Assembly (NCBI RefSeq): GCF_900169145.1
Contig: NZ_FXZD01000002.1
Location: 310,001-374,000, forward strand
Source: Brevibacterium antiquum CNRZ 918
Lineage (GTDB): Bacteria > Actinomycetota > Actinomycetes > Actinomycetales > Brevibacteriaceae
Length of the DNA: 64,000 nt
Direction of reading: 5' to 3'
The notes under the pieces are model-generated. The model ran no database searches, had not been told where the DNA came from, and saw nothing but the letters and a program-made list of their open reading frames with translations. The translations under genes were made by a program, and so were the position numbers. The first letter of the stretch is position 1, and each line of letters opens with the position of its first letter. Positions 34,829 to 44,469 of this stretch are shown one piece after another.

Positions 34829-35629
34829 GCTGTTCGCCTTCTTCTTCCGCGAGATCGCGAACGCGGCTCCGGCTGCGACGAGTGCTCCGCCGCCGGCGGC
34901 CAGCATCACTGTGTCATCGGTGCCGGCTGTGCTGCCGCCGCCGGTGTCAGGTCCGCCCTTTGGTGGCTGTCCCATCTGGCTGTCCGCGAGCGTTCCGCAC
35001 AGAGCCGGGGCGGTGGCGGCCTGTGGCAGGCTGTCATCGAGGGGGCTCTTGGCGTCCTGAACGTCCTTGGGCAGGTCCTCGGGGTTGAGACCGTGGACGA
35101 CGACGGATGCTCCGCCATTCTTGATGGCATCAGCGGTCTTGTCATCGAGGTCGATGGTGCGCTCGTAGGTGGCTGAGCCACCCTTGATGCCGGCGTGCTC
35201 GACATCGACAGCGGCAGCGGCGCTGGTGTCACCGGAGTCCGTCAGAGTCGTGGCGACCTCGCCGTAGGCGGCACCACCTTCGGGGGTGTTGACGATTCCA
35301 TCGCCGTCCTCGTCAGCCGAGGCGGTGGGGCATGTGCCATTGCCGCCTGCTTTGACGTGGATGTGCTGGACGTGGGGGTACTTCCCGTCCTGGAATGTCT
35401 CGGCCAGTCCTTCGACGTGTTCCGTGACCATCGCTTTGTTGCCCTTGAGGGTGATCATGATGTCGCCGGAGGCTCCGCTGTCATTAACCTCGTTGAGATC
35501 GGCCTGGTACGTCCAGTTTTCTCCGGAGTCGGTGTTGCCGGCTGTTGCCGCGGCTGCCGGGCCTGCTGCAAGACCGAAGGCGGTCAAGGCGAGGACTGGA
35601 GTGAGCATGAGCTTCTTCGCTGTGCGCAT
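34820..35629 (-). CDS. Secreted CHRD-like protein with GPDTG sorting tail
   Basis: 269 residues from ATG 35629, chosen because AAGGGA precedes it at a proper distance. There is a clear signal peptide (KKLMLTPVLALTAFGLAAG, then AAAATAG). The mature part resembles a CHRD domain (SGDIMITLKGNKAMVTEHVE, then VQHIHVKAGGNGTCP). The C-terminus has a sortase-substrate layout: GPDTG, a hydrophobic stretch (MLAAGGGALVAAGAAFAIS) and a RKKK tail. GPDTG replaces the usual LPxTG or LAxTG. The neighbouring class F sortase is its probable enzyme. Likely wall-anchored. Confidence 0.8.
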   Translation of the reverse strand: MRTAKKLMLTPVLALTAFGLAAGPAAAATAGNTDSGENWTYQADLNEVNDSGASGDIMITLKGNKAMVTEHVEGLAETFQDGKYPHVQHIHVKAGGNGTCPTASADEDGDGIVNTPEGGAAYGEVATTLTDSGDTSAAAAVDVEHAGIKGGSATYERTIDLDDKTADAIKNGGASVVVHGLNPEDLPKDVQDAKSPLDDSLPQAATAPALCGTLADSQMGQPPKGGPDTGGGSTAGTDDTVMLAAGGGALVAAGAAFAISRKKKANSAH

Positions 35630-35823
35630 GGTGTCTTCCCTTCGCATTTATCTTTGTGTAGACAGTCCCGTTTGGGGCCGTACACAGAGGATTCGTAAGG
35701 ATTGCCGCAGTGGATGGGTCATTCGCAAAAGTTTTTTTACTGCACCCGAAGACTGGCTGCTTCGCCGCCTCGTTATCGCCTGGAGACACAGAGCTGCAAA
35801 GCATCCCACGTAAGATGAAGCCG

Positions 35824-36462
35824 ATGACTGACTCCGGTACCGAGAAATCCCACACCGCATCGCCCGCACTCATCGGGGCGCTGCTCCATCTTGCCGCCAG
35901 AGACGCTGAGCTCACACCCGGTGGTTCGGCCGCACCCGTGCTTGGTCCTTCCGATCAGGAGATCCTCGCCGAGGTTGAGGTCGCCCTCCGCAAGCAGACG
36001 CAGGACGAGCGAGGTGTGAAGAAGACTCTCGCCGAGGTGGCCGCATCCCTATCGAGCCTGCGGACCACCTCCGCAGACGTGTCTTTGACTGCCGCGAAGT
36101 ATGAGAAGCAGCGCATGGCATTGCTCACTGAGCTGGGCATCGCCTCAATCAAGGGTGCCAGCGTGTGGCCGCCGACCAGCCAGACCGCTGTGCAGCGCTT
36201 CGGCTCTTGGAACGAGGCGCTTAAGGCCGCGGGATTGGCCACGAGTTCGGTTGGCCGTGCACGCGGCCAGCTCCGATTCGATGCCGCGGCGTATGACAAG
36301 GCGATCGCCGCATTCATCGCAGACTGCGAATCCCACGGGGTTGGCGCCACGTACAAGGCCTACGGCGAATACGCTTCCGAGCACAAGGGCGAGGTGCCCT
36401 CTGCAGCGGCCGTCCGGAAATTCTACGGAAGCTGGAACGCGGCGCTGGCCGCGCTCGGCTGA
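35824..36462 (+). CDS. Homing-endonuclease-associated-repeat protein without nuclease
   Basis: 212 residues; the start is uncertain (ATG 35824 or 35815, weak ribosome sites). It holds two copies of the short repeat known from HNH and homing-endonuclease proteins: VQRFGSWNEALKAAGL near residue 125 and VRKFYGSWNAALAALG at the very C-terminus, with helical spacers. The repeat is thought to bind DNA. No HNH, GIY-YIG or LAGLIDADG domain is present, so it is probably a stand-alone DNA-binding protein. Divergent from the sortase operon. Confidence 0.75.
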   Translation: MTDSGTEKSHTASPALIGALLHLAARDAELTPGGSAAPVLGPSDQEILAEVEVALRKQTQDERGVKKTLAEVAASLSSLRTTSADVSLTAAKYEKQRMALLTELGIASIKGASVWPPTSQTAVQRFGSWNEALKAAGLATSSVGRARGQLRFDAAAYDKAIAAFIADCESHGVGATYKAYGEYASEHKGEVPSAAAVRKFYGSWNAALAALG

Positions 36463-36548
36463 TACCGGCATCTCATGGCTATCTGAACCTGCAAAAGCGC
36501 GGCTGCGTACGAGAGCGTATGCGGGTGCAGACGTGACGAGGCCGGACG

Positions 36549-37718
36549 CTACCGCGACTTGGCAAATGCCTCCAGGCGGTCGCAGGCGGTCTCGATGGTC
36601 TCGGTGCCGGCAGCGAAGGTCAGTCGCAGGTAGCCTTCTCCTGCGGGCCCGAACGCCGAGCCGGGAATTGTGGCGAGGTTCTGGTTCTCGAGCAGCGCGA
36701 TCGCGAGCTCCCAGGAGCTTAAGCCCCACTCCTTGACGTTGACGAAGGCATAGAAGGTCGCTTCGGGGCGGATGACGCTGAGTCCGTCGATGGCGTTGAC
36801 GCGATCGATGAGGATCTCGCGCCGCTGCGCATACGACTTCACCATCATCTCGACGTCGGTCTGGGGCCCCTCGATCGCGGCGACCGCGGCCTCCTGGACG
36901 AATCCCGGCAGGCTCGAGGTCAGGCCCTCCTGGAGCAGAGACATCGGTGCGATGAGGTCCTCGGACCCGATGACGAAACCACAGCGCCAGCCCGTCATCG
37001 CGTAGGTCTTCGAGAAGCTGCCGATGGCGAGGAACCGGTCGAAGTCCGGGCGCACCTCGGCGATGGAGGTGAACACGGCATCGTCGAAGACCATCTCGTC
37101 ATAGACCTCGTCGGAGATGACGGTGAAGCCGTGCTCATCGGCGAGGTCGGCGATCTGCTCGAGCTCGGCCCGATCCATGACAGAGCCCAGAGGATTCGAG
37201 GGGCTGTTGATGAGCACGGCTGCTGTGTTGTCACTGATGGCGGCTCGGATGTCATCGGCGCGGAGCTTGAAGTCGTTGTCCTCGCGGACCGGAACCGGGA
37301 CGGCGACCCCGCCGAGGCGGTGGATCTGGCCCCGATAGTTCGGGAAACTCGGATCGGGGATGATCACTTCTTCGCCAGCTGCGACGGTGACCTCGAGGGC
37401 GAAGGTCAGGGCCTCCATGGCGCCGAAGGTGACCATGACGTTCTCCGGGGCGATTCCGCGATCCCAGCGGCCTGAGTGTTTGCGGGCGATTGCGCTGCGC
37501 AGTTCGGGCATGCCGGCATTGGCGACATAGCGGGTGTTGTTGTTCTCGATGGCTCGGATGCCTGCGGTCTTGATGTGTTCCGGTGTGTTGAAGTCTGGTT
37601 CGCCGACGGTCAGCTTCACCGCATCAGGGAAGTCGAGCACAAGATTGAATATCTTGCGGATGTCTGAGGCCGGATAGTTCTCAGCCACGGGGGAGATGCG
37701 GCGGTACTGGCGGGTCAT
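36549..37718 (-). CDS. Class I/II aminotransferase
   Basis: 389 residues; AGAGGA before the ATG. PLP-dependent fold type I: LTVGEPDFNTPEHI, then MVTFGAMEALTFAL, INSPSNPLGSVM with the conserved Asn, and SFSKTYAMTGWRCGF with the PLP lysine. The amino-acid partner cannot be fixed; relatives include aspartate, aromatic and branched-chain aminotransferases. It lies 83 bp downstream of the FAD oxidase gene on the same strand, so an amine or amino-acid catabolic unit is plausible. Confidence 0.93.
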   Translation of the reverse strand: MTRQYRRISPVAENYPASDIRKIFNLVLDFPDAVKLTVGEPDFNTPEHIKTAGIRAIENNNTRYVANAGMPELRSAIARKHSGRWDRGIAPENVMVTFGAMEALTFALEVTVAAGEEVIIPDPSFPNYRGQIHRLGGVAVPVPVREDNDFKLRADDIRAAISDNTAAVLINSPSNPLGSVMDRAELEQIADLADEHGFTVISDEVYDEMVFDDAVFTSIAEVRPDFDRFLAIGSFSKTYAMTGWRCGFVIGSEDLIAPMSLLQEGLTSSLPGFVQEAAVAAIEGPQTDVEMMVKSYAQRREILIDRVNAIDGLSVIRPEATFYAFVNVKEWGLSSWELAIALLENQNLATIPGSAFGPAGEGYLRLTFAAGTETIETACDRLEAFAKSR

Positions 37719-37801
37719 CGTTTTCCTCTCGTATGTCTGTAAATTTCTTCATCGCGCCGGTGGCGGGTGGTGCGCAGCGCGTGTGGTGCGGTGGCGGGTG
37801 C

Positions 37802-39256
37802 CTATTCGTGGAGACCGGCCAAACGAGATCCGAATTGGGCGAGCAGGCTCGTCCTCTTCGCCCCGGTGATACGTTCCCAGTCGTCGGCGATGTTGAAGAT
37901 CCGGTACATCGAGCGGATGCCCAGCCAGCGGATCGGCTCAGGCTCCCACTGACCGGAGAAGTGGTCATTCCAGGGCAGTGCTGTCAGCGGTGTCGAGGCA
38001 CCCGAGGCGCGATCGAGCAGAGTCTTCGCCGCCAGGTGTGTGGCAGTGACCCCGTGCCCGGCATAGCCGCGCGCGACACCGATGTGCTGCTCGGCATCGA
38101 AGAAGACGCCAGCGCACCAGTCCCGGGTGACCCCGAGCGCGCCCCGCCACGCATGGGCGACCTCGAACTCGAGGTCGGGGAAGAGCGAGGACAGTCGCGT
38201 ACGCAGCAGTTCGACCACCTCGGCCGGTACCTGGCCGTCGCCGGGCAGACGCGAGCCGAACTCGTAGGGTGCACCGCGTCCGCCCAGCGCGATCCGATCG
38301 TCGGCGGTGCGTTGGGCGTAGATGAAGGTGTGCGCCGTGTCGCCCAGGCACTCTCGACCGTCCCAGCCGATGTTCTCCCACGCTTCAGCCGGTAGCGGAT
38401 CGGTCGCGATCATCGAGGAGAACACCGGGATGACCTGGCGTCCCTCCAGCCCGGGCAGGTCGCCGGTGACCGTGTCCGAATAGCCTTCGAGGCAGACGAA
38501 GATCGTGTCCCCGTTGACCGGACCACGGTTCGTCGCCACGACGCCCTTGCTGATGTGGCCCGCCGAGGTGTCTTCGCAGATTCTCACACCCTGAGCCCGG
38601 AGCACCTTGGCGAGCCCCTCCACCAGGAGTGCCGGGTCGATGCGGGCGGTGCCGGGAAAGAACAGACTGCCCTGAGCGTTGTCGACGTTGATGCGGGCCC
38701 GAGTCTCCTCGGCGTCGAGGAACTGCATGTCCTCCGGGCCGTACCCGAACGTCTCATTGCCCGCGAAGAGCTCGCGCAGCCTCGACATTCCGGCCTCGGA
38801 CTGCGCGATGTCGATGTGACCACCGCGGACCTGATGGGCGTCGATCTCCCCACGGTCGAGGATCTCGAGGACCTCGTCGATCGAGTCGAAGAGCGCCGAT
38901 TGGAACGAGCTCACCGATGCCACGCCGTCGAGCCCGGCTGACCCGACGGGGCCGGTGGGATCATCGGTGCGGGCGCGATCGACCGCCTCGACGTACTTGG
39001 TCCTGTTGCCCGGCAACAGTGTCGAGAGCCAGCCGCCGTTGCGGCCCGAGGCCCCGTAACCGATGTGCTTGGCTTCAATGATTGTGATCTGCCAGTCGGG
39101 GTGGGAGCGTCGCGCACAATAGGCCGACCACAGCCCGGTCATACCGCCGCCGACGATGACGAGATCCTGCTTCTCGGTGGGCAGCGGAGAAGGGGTTGTG
39201 GATTCAGCGGGCGACTGGGCCAGCCAGTGTGAGGCCTCACCGTTGAGGTAGGACAT
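37802..39256 (-). CDS. FAD-dependent amine oxidase, PuuB/DadA-like
   Basis: 484 residues; AGGAG 7 nt before the ATG. DAO-family flavoprotein: dinucleotide-binding QDLVIVGGGMTGLWSAYCAR from about residue 30, IGYGASGRNGGW, and a C-terminal GYAGHGVTATHLAAKTLLD. The SGRNGGW segment and overall length are close to gamma-glutamylputrescine oxidase and related amine oxidases, which release an aldehyde, ammonia and H2O2. With the adjacent aminotransferase it may degrade an amine, but no puuA or puuC neighbour is present. Confidence 0.88.
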   Translation of the reverse strand: MSYLNGEASHWLAQSPAESTTPSPLPTEKQDLVIVGGGMTGLWSAYCARRSHPDWQITIIEAKHIGYGASGRNGGWLSTLLPGNRTKYVEAVDRARTDDPTGPVGSAGLDGVASVSSFQSALFDSIDEVLEILDRGEIDAHQVRGGHIDIAQSEAGMSRLRELFAGNETFGYGPEDMQFLDAEETRARINVDNAQGSLFFPGTARIDPALLVEGLAKVLRAQGVRICEDTSAGHISKGVVATNRGPVNGDTIFVCLEGYSDTVTGDLPGLEGRQVIPVFSSMIATDPLPAEAWENIGWDGRECLGDTAHTFIYAQRTADDRIALGGRGAPYEFGSRLPGDGQVPAEVVELLRTRLSSLFPDLEFEVAHAWRGALGVTRDWCAGVFFDAEQHIGVARGYAGHGVTATHLAAKTLLDRASGASTPLTALPWNDHFSGQWEPEPIRWLGIRSMYRIFNIADDWERITGAKRTSLLAQFGSRLAGLHE

Positions 39257-39455
39257 TGGACATCTCCTGATCGTGGGTACGCCCCGCTCGTCGGTGGATA
39301 CGGATGATGAGCGCGTACGAAATCAGTTCTATCTCACGGCCGAGGTGAAGTAAATGGTTGCGGTGGGGCGTATTGCAATGTGAAATCCGCGAGGTGGGGT
39401 TCTGATTCCAGTTTCACTGCCGCGCGATGGTATCGGCGCTGGCTACACTGATCCT

Positions 39456-39911
39456 ATGAGCGCAACGGAGCCGATTGACACCCACGAATTCCCTCTCGAC
39501 CACGAGCCCGTCGAGAACTGGCAGCGACTGGAACCGGCCGCCTCGGCGCAGGAGGATTCGCCGACGGATCGGACACTTAGCGAGACCACCACTGCCTTCG
39601 CAGAACTCGGCACCATCGCCGGTGCGGAGTACGGGTTGTGGGAGATGAGCGCCGGAACCATGCGCGATGTCGAAGGTGATGAGGTATTTCTCGTCATCAG
39701 CGGCACCGGCCGCATCGAGTTCGACGAGCCGAGCCGAACAGACATCGAACTCGCACCCGGGTCGCTGGTGCGACTCGAGGAGGGGATGAAGACGCGGTGG
39801 TACACCGATGACGCCCCGCTGCGGAAGCTCTTCATCGCCCCGGGGGAGGACGGGCGTGTAGCACCGTCGCCGGCCTCCGATGGTCAGCGTGCGCTCCGAC
39901 AGGACTCCTAG
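39456..39911 (+). CDS. Cupin (DUF861-type) protein
   Basis: 151 residues. A single cupin domain: GLWEMSAGTMRDVEGDEVFLV, then ISGTGRIEF, then LAPGSLVRLEEGMKTRW, resembling the ureidoglycine aminohydrolase/EutQ type. The N-terminal 40 residues are polar. It is divergent from the FAD oxidase and about 90 bp upstream of an SDR gene. Such cupins often sit with amine-catabolism genes. Role unassigned. Confidence 0.85.
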   Translation: MSATEPIDTHEFPLDHEPVENWQRLEPAASAQEDSPTDRTLSETTTAFAELGTIAGAEYGLWEMSAGTMRDVEGDEVFLVISGTGRIEFDEPSRTDIELAPGSLVRLEEGMKTRWYTDDAPLRKLFIAPGEDGRVAPSPASDGQRALRQDS

Positions 39912-40002
39912 ACTGAGAGTGGGCGGGAAGGCCGCCCGAGCTCGCACGCAACAGTGCACAATCGGGCGCTCGCCCCCGAGCGGGCACCCTCGGGGAGGAA
40001 TC

Positions 40003-40794
40003 ATGGCACGCACAATCGTCGTCACCGGAGCAGCATCGGGAATCGGCGCTGCCACCGCAGAAGTCCTGGAGCAGCAGGGAGACACCGTCATTCGAGTCGA
40101 CCTCAGAGAAGGCGACGTGACCGGTGACCTCGGAGACCCCGCATCGATCGCACAGGTCGCACAGACGATCGCCGAGATCAGCGGCGGACGAATCGACGGT
40201 CTGGTGGCCAACGCCGGCGTTTCGATGCCGAATCCACTCTCACCGAAGATCAACTATCTGGGCACGGTCGCCCTCATCGAAGCCCTGCTCCCACAGCTGA
40301 CGGCATCCGACGCGCCGCGGATCAGCGTGACCACCTCGGCGGCCACACTGCAGGGCAACGATGAGAGGCTCGTCGATCTCCTCCTCGCCGGAGACGCCGA
40401 GGCGGCACTGGCCAGGGGTGCCGAGCTAGCCGAAGCGGGTCCCGAAGCCGGCTATGCGAACTACTCGAGTTCGAAACGGGCCATCTCCCGGTGGATCCGC
40501 CGCGTGGCCCCGACCGATGAGTTCGCAGGTGCCGGAATCGGCATCAACGGAGTCGGTCCGGGACAGGTGCGCACAGCGATGACGAAGGAGCTCTTCGACT
40601 CGGAGGAGGGACGGAAGCAGGCCGCCTCGGCGATGCCCACTCCATTCAACGGTCCCGCGGATGCCGAGGACATCGGTGCCGTGCACGCCTTCCTCGTCTC
40701 TGCTGCGAACTCGCGAATGACCGGGCAGATAATCTTCGTCGACGGAGGCTTCGACGCCCTCCGCCGCGGTGATGACATCTGGACGGCAGTGTGA
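40003..40794 (+). CDS. Short-chain dehydrogenase/reductase
   Basis: 263 residues from ATG 40003, with GGAGG 5 nt upstream. Rossmann SDR: TGAASGIGAATAEVLE (cofactor binding), NAGVS, and YANYSSSKRAISRW with the catalytic Tyr and Lys. The acidic residue after the second strand (RVDLRE) favours NAD. C-terminal MTGQIIFVDGGFDALR is typical. It is closest in style to 3-alpha-hydroxysteroid-type SDRs, but the substrate is unknown. Confidence 0.9.
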   Translation: MARTIVVTGAASGIGAATAEVLEQQGDTVIRVDLREGDVTGDLGDPASIAQVAQTIAEISGGRIDGLVANAGVSMPNPLSPKINYLGTVALIEALLPQLTASDAPRISVTTSAATLQGNDERLVDLLLAGDAEAALARGAELAEAGPEAGYANYSSSKRAISRWIRRVAPTDEFAGAGIGINGVGPGQVRTAMTKELFDSEEGRKQAASAMPTPFNGPADAEDIGAVHAFLVSAANSRMTGQIIFVDGGFDALRRGDDIWTAV

Positions 40795-40994
40795 ATTCCA
40801 TCGTCTGAGGTCTATCGGCTGGGTTGGATCGGGCTCTGCGGCCTGGGCACATCGCTCTGGTGGCGGGCCGAGGTTTCCGCACACTGCTGACATTATGACT
40901 CGGCGTGCTCTATCGTGAGGGAAACGATGCGGGTCGTCGGGCCGTCAGATACCGTCGGCCCCGTGCCCCATCCGTCCCGATGAAGGAGCCGACG

Positions 40995-42185
40995 ATGAAG
41001 ACTGCTCGACGCTTGGAAAAACTGGGCACGGAGACCGCGTTCCGGGTCGCTCAGGCCGCCGCCGATTGGAAGGGCCAGGGCAACCAGGTTTATCCCTTCC
41101 ACCTCGGCGATCTGAATTTCCCCATGGCCGGTCATATCGTTGAGGCGATGGACAAGGCGATCAGGGATGGCAAGACCGGGTATTGCCCGGGCCCCGGAAT
41201 TCCTGAACTGCGCGCGACCCTGGCCGAAGACATCGGAACCCGGAGGGGCCTGACGATCGACCCCAGCGAGGTCATCGTCACGACCGGCGGTAAGCCCGTG
41301 ATCACGAAATTCCTCCAAGCCGTCATGGATCCAGGCGATGGAGTGCTCTACCCCAACCCAGGGTTCCCCATCTACGAATCCCAGATCGAATACCTCGGCG
41401 GAACTGCGTTGCCGTACCGGTACGTCCCCACAGATGACGGCTTCGCCATCGACCTCGACCACATGCGAGCCTGCATCGACGACACAACTGTGGCCATCAT
41501 CTACAACGACCTGCAGAACCCGATCTCGGCCGAATCCACCGATGCCGAACGCGAGGCGATCGCGGCGATCGCGGAAGAGTACGATCTCTGGGTACTCTCC
41601 GATGAAGCCTATTTCGAGATGCGCTACAAGGGCCGTTCGAAGTCCATCGCCGCACTTGACGGCATGCGCGAGCGCACGGTCATCCTCTACACCTTCTCGA
41701 AGAAGTTCGCGATGACCGGGTCGAGGCTGGGCTGTGCCGTGGCACCACCAGAGATCGCCGAGGCGATTTCGACCATGAACACCAACGACGAATCCTGCAC
41801 CACCCACTACGTCCAATGGGCAGGCATCGCCGCCCTGCAGGGACCTCAGGACTCCGTCGGACGGATGCTCGAGGTGCTGCGCAAGCGCCGCGACGCCACG
41901 TGCTCGATCATCAACTCGATCCCCGGCATGAGCGTGGCGACTCCGGGATCAACCTTCTACGTCTTCCCCGACGTCACCGAGGCGATGGAGTCCAAAGGCA
42001 TCGCCTCACTGTCTGACTTCTCCACCGAGGCACTCCACACCACCGGAGTCTCCTTCTGCACCCGTGAGCACTTCGGGCGTCGACAGGGCGGTGAGGACCG
42101 GCACTACATTCGTCTGGCCTATTCCGGCATCGGTGAGGACGACATCACCGAAGGTCTGGGCAGGCTGCGCGACTGGATCGGGTAG
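40995..42185 (+). CDS. Pyridoxal-phosphate aminotransferase
   Basis: 396 residues from ATG 40995, with AAGGAG 6 nt upstream; an in-frame opening at 40905 is not needed. Fold type I aminotransferase: HLGDLNFPMAGHIVEAM, GYCPGPGIPELRATLAED, IYNDLQNPISAEST, LSDEAYFEMRY and LYTFSKKFAMTGSRLG with the PLP lysine. It differs from the aminotransferase at 36549. The fairly long helix MNTNDESCTTHYVQWAGIAA suggests an aspartate-like subgroup. Substrate undetermined. Confidence 0.92.
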   Translation: MKTARRLEKLGTETAFRVAQAAADWKGQGNQVYPFHLGDLNFPMAGHIVEAMDKAIRDGKTGYCPGPGIPELRATLAEDIGTRRGLTIDPSEVIVTTGGKPVITKFLQAVMDPGDGVLYPNPGFPIYESQIEYLGGTALPYRYVPTDDGFAIDLDHMRACIDDTTVAIIYNDLQNPISAESTDAEREAIAAIAEEYDLWVLSDEAYFEMRYKGRSKSIAALDGMRERTVILYTFSKKFAMTGSRLGCAVAPPEIAEAISTMNTNDESCTTHYVQWAGIAALQGPQDSVGRMLEVLRKRRDATCSIINSIPGMSVATPGSTFYVFPDVTEAMESKGIASLSDFSTEALHTTGVSFCTREHFGRRQGGEDRHYIRLAYSGIGEDDITEGLGRLRDWIG

Positions 42186-42246
42186 GTCTGAGCAGGTAGT
42201 CAGCGGACAGGCACACCCGTCTCGCTCGGCAGCCGTGCAGACCCGG

Positions 42247-43164
42247 TCAGTCGGTGCGCACGGCTTCCCGGCCGGGGATGAATGGTGACTCCTCCGGTTC
42301 CGGGTGTCGCATTTTCTGGACGATGATGATGGCAAGCCCCAGCGCCACAGCCCCGATCGCCGCCCACACATTGGTGCGCAGACCGAGGACCACGAAGCTG
42401 GGGTCGAGGCGGATGGACTCCCACACGATACGGCCCGCGCCGTACCAGATGAGGTACATGCCGAAGAGGCGTCCCCACTGGAAGAACAGGTGCCGTCCCA
42501 GCCACAGCAGGGCCAAACAGCCCAAGCTGTTCCACACCACTTCGTAGAGGAACGTGGGATGGAAGAGAGTGTCGGCCGGCAGGCCCGCTGGGAAATTCGC
42601 GTTGCTCGGGTCGATCTCCAAGCCCCAGGGCAGCGTCGTCGGCAAGCCGAAGAGCTCCTGGTTGAACCAATTGCCGAACCGTCCGCAGGCCTGGGCGAGG
42701 ATCAGTCCGGGGGCGAGGGCATCGAGGAGTGCTGAGAGCTTGATGTTGAGCCTGCGGCACATGATCAGGGCACCAAGGGTGCCGCCGATCAGCGACCCGA
42801 AGATGGCGATCCCGCCCTCCCAGATCGCCCACACCGAGCCGGGTTCGAAGATGTTCCAGGGATTGCGTCCCGGACCGAAGTAATCGGTGTAATGCGTGAT
42901 GACGTGATAGATCCGTGCGCCGATGATGGCCATCGGGACTGCCAGGGTGGCGATGTCGAGCACCTGCCACTCAGGCACTCCGCGCTTGGTCAGATGGCGA
43001 TTGGTGAGGATGATGGCGAGGACGATTCCGGTGAGGATGCACAGCGCATAGAAATGGATCGTCAGGGGGCCCAGTTGGAAGCTGGAGACGCTTGGGCTGG
43101 GAATCGACGCCAGAACATCGACAGAACTCGTGGGCAGGATCTCGACCGCAGGATTGGCTAGCAC
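42247..43164 (-). CDS. lgt: Prolipoprotein diacylglyceryl transferase
   Basis: 305 residues, seven predicted membrane helices. It transfers a diacylglyceryl group from phosphatidylglycerol to the lipobox cysteine of prelipoproteins such as the DctP protein in this window. The family signature is intact: WEGGIAIFGSLIGGTLGAL, then GRFGNWFNQELFG, with the catalytic Arg and the G-N pair, and HPTFLYEVVWN near residue 195. The annotated start is a GTG with a weak ribosome site. The gene is alone here, between the aminotransferase and a palindrome. Confidence 0.95.
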   Translation of the reverse strand: MLANPAVEILPTSSVDVLASIPSPSVSSFQLGPLTIHFYALCILTGIVLAIILTNRHLTKRGVPEWQVLDIATLAVPMAIIGARIYHVITHYTDYFGPGRNPWNIFEPGSVWAIWEGGIAIFGSLIGGTLGALIMCRRLNIKLSALLDALAPGLILAQACGRFGNWFNQELFGLPTTLPWGLEIDPSNANFPAGLPADTLFHPTFLYEVVWNSLGCLALLWLGRHLFFQWGRLFGMYLIWYGAGRIVWESIRLDPSFVVLGLRTNVWAAIGAVALGLAIIIVQKMRHPEPEESPFIPGREAVRTD

Positions 43165-43321
43165 GGGCCCAGTCTATTTGCTTGGTGCCCCGATGAGACA
43201 TTTCGGCGCCGGTGCACCCGCTGGGAGGTGCAGGTGCTGTGCAGCTGAGCGGAGCCGTTGACGCCTATGCAACGGTGACTCGGTTTGCAGACGGCAGCGG
43301 CTCGGTTTGCAGGCGGCCGTG

Positions 43322-43379
43322 ACTCGGTTTGCAGACGAGGGGCCCGTCTGCAGACAGGTCCCTCGTCTGCAAAGCGAGT
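43322..43379. repeat. Dispersed intergenic palindrome, family A, copy 2
   Basis: Arms ACTCGGTTTGCAGACGAGGG (43322-43341) and CCCTCGTCTGCAAAGCGAGT (43360-43379) complementary at 19 of 20 positions. Two more half-copies of CTCGGTTTGCAG precede it in direct order (43279 and 43301), so the left arm has been tandemly repeated. It lies between lgt and the LysR gene, 50 bp ahead of the latter. Confidence 0.8.
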
Positions 43380-43427
43380 AACCGCGACGAAACAATACTG
43401 GGCGCCTGCGGTGAGATGATGATTCCT

Positions 43428-44348
43428 ATGGCACTCGACTTCACTCTCGTCCAACTGGCGTACTTCCAGGAGGTTGCCCGCCGCGAGAGCATGACCGAAG
43501 CGTCCAAACGCCTCAACGTCACGCAGTCGGCGATCTCGACGGCGATGGCCCAGCTCGAGCGGACTCTGGGCATCGATCTGTTCATCCGTCAGAAGAACCG
43601 CTCTGTTGTGCTCTCACCTGCAGGCAGGCGCTTCCTTGCAGAGGTCAGTCCGTTCCTCGAATCCTCCGATGCGTTGGGCGAGATCGCGCACGGCTTGGCT
43701 CATTCGCTGACCGGGAATCTGACGGTCGGCGTCTTCTCCCCGATTGCACCGACTCGACTCCCACTCATCCACGACGAGTTCGAAAAGCAGTATCCGGGCG
43801 TCCGGGTCAACTATCTCGAAGCGGACCTGCAGGAACTGCAGCGCGCCGTGACCGTCGGCGAATGCGACATCGCCCTGACCTATACGCTGGGGCTGCCGGA
43901 CCGGTTCGACTCGTTTCTCATCGACGTCGTCGAACCGCACGCTCTCGTCTCACTCGACCATCGCCTCGGCGGGGGAGGAGGCAAGCCGCAGCCGATCCAC
44001 CTGCGCGAGCTCGCCGAGGAGAACTACATTCAGCTCGACCTGCCCTTCTCCCGGCAGTACTACGACGAGCTCTTCCGCATCGCCGGCATTGTGCCGAAGC
44101 TGCGGCACCGTTTCTCCGGCTATGAGACTGTTCGGTCGTTCGTGGCGATGGGGCACGGGTACTCGCTGCTGAGCCAGAGCGTGTCTTCGGGAACGTACAT
44201 CGGGTTGAGGACGGTCGACGTGCCGCTGCTCGACGACTTCCCGACCGTCGACCTGTCAATGGTCTGGCCCAAGGAGCTGCGACTGAGCCGGCGTGCGCGG
44301 GCGTTCTGCGAACTGACTCGCGAGATCCTCCGCTCTGACGACGTGTGA
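43428..44348 (+). CDS. LysR-family transcriptional regulator
   Basis: 306 residues from ATG 43428; ATGs at 43416 and 43419 are alternatives that add only a few residues. The N-terminal HTH is canonical (QLAYFQEVARRESMTEASKR, then LNVTQSAISTAMAQLERTLG), followed by the periplasmic-binding-like effector domain with NLTVGVFSPIAPTRLP. It lies upstream of an MHS transporter and amidohydrolase genes on the same strand and probably activates them. Confidence 0.93.
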   Translation: MALDFTLVQLAYFQEVARRESMTEASKRLNVTQSAISTAMAQLERTLGIDLFIRQKNRSVVLSPAGRRFLAEVSPFLESSDALGEIAHGLAHSLTGNLTVGVFSPIAPTRLPLIHDEFEKQYPGVRVNYLEADLQELQRAVTVGECDIALTYTLGLPDRFDSFLIDVVEPHALVSLDHRLGGGGGKPQPIHLRELAEENYIQLDLPFSRQYYDELFRIAGIVPKLRHRFSGYETVRSFVAMGHGYSLLSQSVSSGTYIGLRTVDVPLLDDFPTVDLSMVWPKELRLSRRARAFCELTREILRSDDV

Positions 44349-44469
44349 GGATGCGGACCAGCCGCCTCATAGATTTGATGAATGCTGGATCTAAACAGTA
44401 TCTGTTGGACTGATGTGACGTAGGCCGCAACAATGGTGTCCACACTGGACGACACAGCGAAGGAGCTTC

